This document shows, piece by piece, positions 60,906 through 64,000 of a stretch of 64,000 nt of DNA. The stretch spans positions 1-64,000 of the forward strand of contig CAMBYH010000009.1 of NCBI GenBank assembly GCA_945872065.1. The letters are read 5' to 3'. A model generated the notes under the pieces. That model searched no databases and had not been told where the DNA came from. It saw only the letters and a list, made by a program, of their open reading frames with translations. Origin of the DNA: Arsukibacterium tuosuense (GTDB taxonomy: Bacteria; Pseudomonadota; Gammaproteobacteria; Steroidobacterales; GCA-2729495). How positions within the stretch are numbered: the first letter of the stretch is position 1; the number at the start of each line of letters is the position of its first letter. The position numbers were made by a program, and so were the translations under genes.

Positions 60906-60940
60906 GGCCGTCGGGGTTCCTTCGCAGTCTGTCGCGCTGT

Positions 60941-62308
60941 CTAGTGCGCACCGAGACCCAGCGTACTGGATGAGCGGGATTCACTGGGATCGATTTTCAC
61001 GGGCCGGCCACTGCGCAGCCATACGATCAGTGCAAAGGCGAAAGCGGCCAGGTTTGCCAGGCCCACCAGGATGATGGGACCCGAGATCCGCCAGTAGTCG
61101 AACAGAAAGCCCCCCACGAAGCTGGTGACGAGGATGCCCACCGAGCCACAGAACCCGGCAAGGCCGATCACGGAGCCCCGGACGTTCACGGGAGTCTCCT
61201 GGCCCAGCAGACCCGTAACGGACAGGATCACGCTCATCTGGCCGATACCCACCAGCATGCAACCGAGGTAGCCGAGGGGCGAGAACGGGTGTTCCTGGAC
61301 GCCAAGCAGCGTGTAGCCCACCGCGCCGAGCAGCAGGGCTCCCACCACGCAGGCCAGCCGGTGAAAGCGATCGATGAGATACCCCGCCACGGGCGCCCAC
61401 AGGAGGGCCGTGCCCTGGATGAGCGCAAACAGGAGGCCGGCCTTCGCCAGCGCCTCGGGCCCATCGAGGCCCTCATCCCGCGCGACGCGCTGCAGCCAGA
61501 GGGACACGAAGGTGGCCACGAGGGTCAGGTCCGCCCGGGAAATGAACGAGCCTGCATAGCAGACCAGCAGCCTGGGATTCTCCCGGCCCTGCTGCACACC
61601 AATCTCGATGACCCGACGCAGGCTTAACCGGGCGCTGACGCCGGTTGGGGTCCCGCCCTTCAGGCCCCACTGCATCATCAGCGCCGTAAACGCCGCCAGA
61701 CCGGCCATGACAAACAACATGTAGCGCCCGGCATCCGCGCTGCTCAGCCCCTGAGCCTGAAAGACCGCAGGGAGCGTCGCAAAGAGCGCCGTGGCCAGGC
61801 CAATACCGAGGCCATTGAGCACTCCGCTGGCACCGGCCAGCTTGCCCCGGGACTCTTCGGCCGGGTAGTCGGCCGCCGTCACGGCGATCATCACGCCAAC
61901 GCCAGCCAGACCAACAGCGTAGATGAACCGGCCGACGTAGAGATCCGCCACGCTGTTGGCGAGGCCGTACACGGCGAAGCCGGCGCCGGCAATCAGCGTG
62001 CCTGCCGCGTAGATCGGCCGGCGGCCAACCCGGTCAGACAGACCGCCCGCAAAGCTCACCAGAAGCAGCACCACGATCTCGTGCATGGTGATGAGCAGGC
62101 CGGTCACCTGGCCGTGCTTCGCCGGGGGTATCCCGATCATTTCGGTCAGGACGTAGGGCTGGGAGAAGCTGAGAAAGCTGATGACCGGCATGATGGCCAT
62201 GCAGACGTATAAGTAGGTCCAGGCGTTGCGCCCGGTCATGCCCGTGGCGAATTCGATGGGTCCCAGCCGGTAGCCGGGCGCGGCGGCGGCAGACAGTGTG
62301 TTGCTCAA
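60941..62308 (-). CDS. MFS transporter
   Basis: A 455-residue, 12-helix permease: GQVTGLLITMHEIVVLLLVSFAGGLSDRVGRRPIYAAGTLIAGAGF contains the MFS loop GGLSDRVGRRP. The central cytoplasmic loop is between helices 6 and 7 (KGGTPTGVSARLSLRRVIEI). No ATG opens the frame; TTG 62308 with GGAG nine bases upstream is the best start, giving SNTLSAAAAPGYRLG. Drug or metabolite efflux is likely. It ends 36 bases ahead of the LLM gene on the same strand, so they may form a unit. Confidence 0.88.
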   Translation of the reverse strand: MSNTLSAAAAPGYRLGPIEFATGMTGRNAWTYLYVCMAIMPVISFLSFSQPYVLTEMIGIPPAKHGQVTGLLITMHEIVVLLLVSFAGGLSDRVGRRPIYAAGTLIAGAGFAVYGLANSVADLYVGRFIYAVGLAGVGVMIAVTAADYPAEESRGKLAGASGVLNGLGIGLATALFATLPAVFQAQGLSSADAGRYMLFVMAGLAAFTALMMQWGLKGGTPTGVSARLSLRRVIEIGVQQGRENPRLLVCYAGSFISRADLTLVATFVSLWLQRVARDEGLDGPEALAKAGLLFALIQGTALLWAPVAGYLIDRFHRLACVVGALLLGAVGYTLLGVQEHPFSPLGYLGCMLVGIGQMSVILSVTGLLGQETPVNVRGSVIGLAGFCGSVGILVTSFVGGFLFDYWRISGPIILVGLANLAAFAFALIVWLRSGRPVKIDPSESRSSSTLGLGAH

Positions 62309-62455
62309 GGTTCTGGTCTCCGTGTCCGCAGCAGGGTCAGGGGTGCTGGGCGGAGTATGGCGCAGGAGTCCCCGGGCCCGCACAGGGGTTACAGTTTGTT
62401 ACAGTCACCCGTCCGGTGCGCGGATAACGTTTCGCCAGCTGTCAGGAGAATGCTC

Positions 62456-63292
62456 ATGAAAAAAGAAGCCAAGATCCGCCCCTTCTGGTACTCGGACGTC
62501 TGGCTGTTCCCGAAGCTCATTACGATCGTCACGAGCCTCGACAAGGACGGCAAGGTCAACGCGGCGCCCTACTCCCACATCATGCAGTACGACGTGATGA
62601 CAAAGAACCCGCGCATGATCATCGGCTTTCGCCAGGACTCCCACACGTTCCAGAACATCTGTGCAACGAAAGAGTTCGTGGTCAATTGCCCAACCGCGGA
62701 CTATCTGGACGACATGATGGAGACGGCGCGCTTCTATCCGGAAGGCGTCAACGAACTGGACCACACGCGCTTCACGATGATTCCCTCCCTGCACGTAAAG
62801 CCGCCCACCATCGAGCAGTGCCCGCAGATCGCCGAGTGTGTCGCCGAAGAGATCGTCAGGCTCGACAAGAGCAGCGGCATCGTGATTGCGCAGATCAAGG
62901 CGCTGGTTTTTGACGAAGAACTCATCGAGATGGGCCGTGAAGACCGGATCCGCAAGATGAACCTGCCCATCGGCCTGGGCGATGAAGACCGCCAGGACTA
63001 CTTCCACACCACCATCGGCGGCCATCTGTCCGTGCACCAGCTGGGTGAAGCCCCCGGCTCCACCCGGGGCAGTGAAGTGCGGCTGAGCATGGCCTGGGAT
63101 GCAGACGCCCTCCAGTCCCTGATGACCATCCCGCCCATGGTGCGCAAGATGGTGACGGACCAGACCGAGGAGTACTGCAAGTCCAGGGGTGACGACAAGG
63201 TGACCAAGGCCCGGATGGATGCCCACGCCGTGGAGCAGGGCATGACGCCGGAGCTGATGGAACGGTTCCAGAAGAAGAAAAAGACGGTCTGA
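62456..63292 (+). CDS. Flavin reductase family (FMN-binding split barrel) protein
   Basis: A 278-residue protein. The N-terminal 200 residues form the flavin reductase split barrel: LFPKLITIVTSLDKDGKVNAAPYSHIM, then NPRMIIGFRQDSHTFQNICATKEFVVNCPT. The C-terminal 80 residues are helical and Lys-rich (ERFQKKKKTV). It could reduce FMN for a monooxygenase such as the LLM protein. ATG 62456 was preferred to 62450 because AGGAG then lies eight bases upstream. It is 18 bases ahead of the hydrolase gene, probably co-transcribed. Confidence 0.88.
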   Translation: MKKEAKIRPFWYSDVWLFPKLITIVTSLDKDGKVNAAPYSHIMQYDVMTKNPRMIIGFRQDSHTFQNICATKEFVVNCPTADYLDDMMETARFYPEGVNELDHTRFTMIPSLHVKPPTIEQCPQIAECVAEEIVRLDKSSGIVIAQIKALVFDEELIEMGREDRIRKMNLPIGLGDEDRQDYFHTTIGGHLSVHQLGEAPGSTRGSEVRLSMAWDADALQSLMTIPPMVRKMVTDQTEEYCKSRGDDKVTKARMDAHAVEQGMTPELMERFQKKKKTV

Positions 63293-63310
63293 TACAGAGG
63301 AGTTGCGATT

Positions 63311-64000
63311 ATGGCCGTGGGGCGTTTCATTCTCCGGAGCCTGGGTGTGCTGGCGGTAGCTGGTCTGGTCGGCCTCGGCGTCGCGCTGTGGGCCTACCGG
63401 GACATTCCCGCGGCTGAACTGGAGGCCCGCTACGCCGGGCCCACGTCGCGCTTCATCAATATCGACGGCGTCCGGATGCACTACCGGGACGAGGGTACGG
63501 GCCCCGTCGTGATCCTGTTCCACGCCAATTTCTCCAACCTGATCGACTGGGATCCCTGGGTGGAACTGCTCAAGGACCGTTACCGGGTGGTGCGGGTCGA
63601 CATGACCAGCCACGGCCTCACCGGCCCCGACCTGACCGGGGACTACACGCTGCCCCGGACCCTGGAACTGACCGAGCGCTTCATTGATGCGCTGGGTATC
63701 GAGAAGGCGACGCTGGGCGGCACGTCCCTCGGCGGTACCGTGGCGATTCACTACACCAATCGCCATCCGGAACGAGTCGAACGGTTGATACTGCTCAGCC
63801 CCGGCTCCCTGGAAGGCAAGGAGAAGATGGAACGCGGTACCGTGCCGAAGGCCGGATACGTGCTGAAGTACATCATGCCCCGCGCCCTGCCTGAGTTCAT
63901 GCTGCGGAGTGGGTTCGGCGATCCGACCAAACTCCCCGAGTCCCTGGTTGACCGGTGGTACGACCTCTGGATGCGGGAAGGCCAGCGGGAGGCCCAGCTG
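63311..64000 (+). CDS. Membrane-anchored alpha/beta hydrolase, N-terminal part (runs off the window)
   Basis: 230 residues are visible: an N-terminal anchor (LGVLAVAGLVGLGVALWAY) followed by an alpha/beta hydrolase fold with VRMHYRDEGTGPVVILFHANFSNLIDWDPWVELLK, VVRVDMTSHGLTG, and the nucleophile elbow GGTSLGG. The family sequence usually reads HGFG where this has HANF, so the oxyanion loop is slightly unusual. The catalytic Asp and His lie beyond the window. ATG 63311 follows GAGGAG by about 10 bases. Esterase or epoxide/haloalkane hydrolase activity is possible. Confidence 0.88.
   Translation, partial: MAVGRFILRSLGVLAVAGLVGLGVALWAYRDIPAAELEARYAGPTSRFINIDGVRMHYRDEGTGPVVILFHANFSNLIDWDPWVELLKDRYRVVRVDMTSHGLTGPDLTGDYTLPRTLELTERFIDALGIEKATLGGTSLGGTVAIHYTNRHPERVERLILLSPGSLEGKEKMERGTVPKAGYVLKYIMPRALPEFMLRSGFGDPTKLPESLVDRWYDLWMREGQREAQL

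Noticed and set aside
59871-62308. LLM oxidoreductase and MFS transporter as tailoring and export genes of the NRPS locus
   Set aside because: They are convergent to the NRPS, have their own gene order and no motif linking them to peptide tailoring. I kept them as neighbours only.

Overview
The window is about 64 kb of GC-rich, gene-dense chromosome with short gaps, many 4-bp stop/start overlaps and no rRNA, tRNA, CRISPR array or phage structural genes. RegA/RegB, DegP/MucD, YbiT-type ABC-F, TrmO, MscL, DUF3299/DUF2796 zinc genes and REP-like palindromes reading GTAGGAGCGCC...GGCGCGAT point to a Gammaproteobacterium. Several Rieske oxygenases, an LLM flavin oxidoreductase, flavin reductase, SDRs and an alpha/beta hydrolase resemble metabolically versatile soil or aquatic groups such as Nevskiales/Steroidobacterales. 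That finer placement is inference.

Layout. 1-2.1 kb: a TetR regulator and a Rieske oxygenase (cut by the window edge) overlap in one unit, divergent from an SDR, with a perfect palindromic operator between. 2.1-9.4 kb: housekeeping genes (zinc peptidase, RlmI-like methyltransferase, mscL, HerA-like ATPase, beta-barrel, MFS), a truncated beta-CASP exonuclease remnant and several REP copies. 9.4-14.9 kb: a signalling block, DegP/MucD, an OmpR-type regulator, its kinase, then RegB and RegA, almost all overlapping. 15-24.5 kb: an oxidoreductase lipoprotein, a propeller-like protein, a second Rieske oxygenase whose C-terminus is read from a REP, two nucleotidyltransferase cassettes of toxin-antitoxin type, ABC-F, GST and a TPR/2OG-oxygenase. 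25-28.5 kb: a five-gene zinc-type operon (small His/Cys protein, DUF2796, ABC ATPase, FtsX-like permease, DUF3299). 28.5-34.1 kb: universal stress protein, cytochrome c, and an operon of GABA aminotransferase, YdcZ transporter, CrtU/CruE-like carotenoid oxidoreductase and a Rieske protein. 34-41.6 kb: TrmO, VTT membrane protein, HupE/UreJ, parvulin and two tandem DUF3604 lipoproteins. 41.6-49 kb: a frameshifted SulP transporter, a patatin/beta-barrel protein, a HigA antitoxin with a decayed toxin, DUF481, and remnants of an amidohydrolase, a VOC protein and a lipoprotein.

49-60 kb is the most distinctive part: a biosynthetic locus with an acyl-AMP ligase fused to a carrier protein, a divergent flippase and a 2459-residue two-module NRPS (C-A-PCP-C-A-PCP-TE). 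The TE has Cys in place of Ser and lacks the usual Asp and His. The simplest reading is an N-acyl dipeptide exported by the flippase. The window ends with an LLM oxidoreductase, an MFS transporter, a flavin reductase and a partial hydrolase.

Remnant genes lie next to REP copies or other decayed genes at about 4.8, 19.1, 46.1, 47.0 and 48.4-49.0 kb, suggesting ongoing rearrangement and gene loss.
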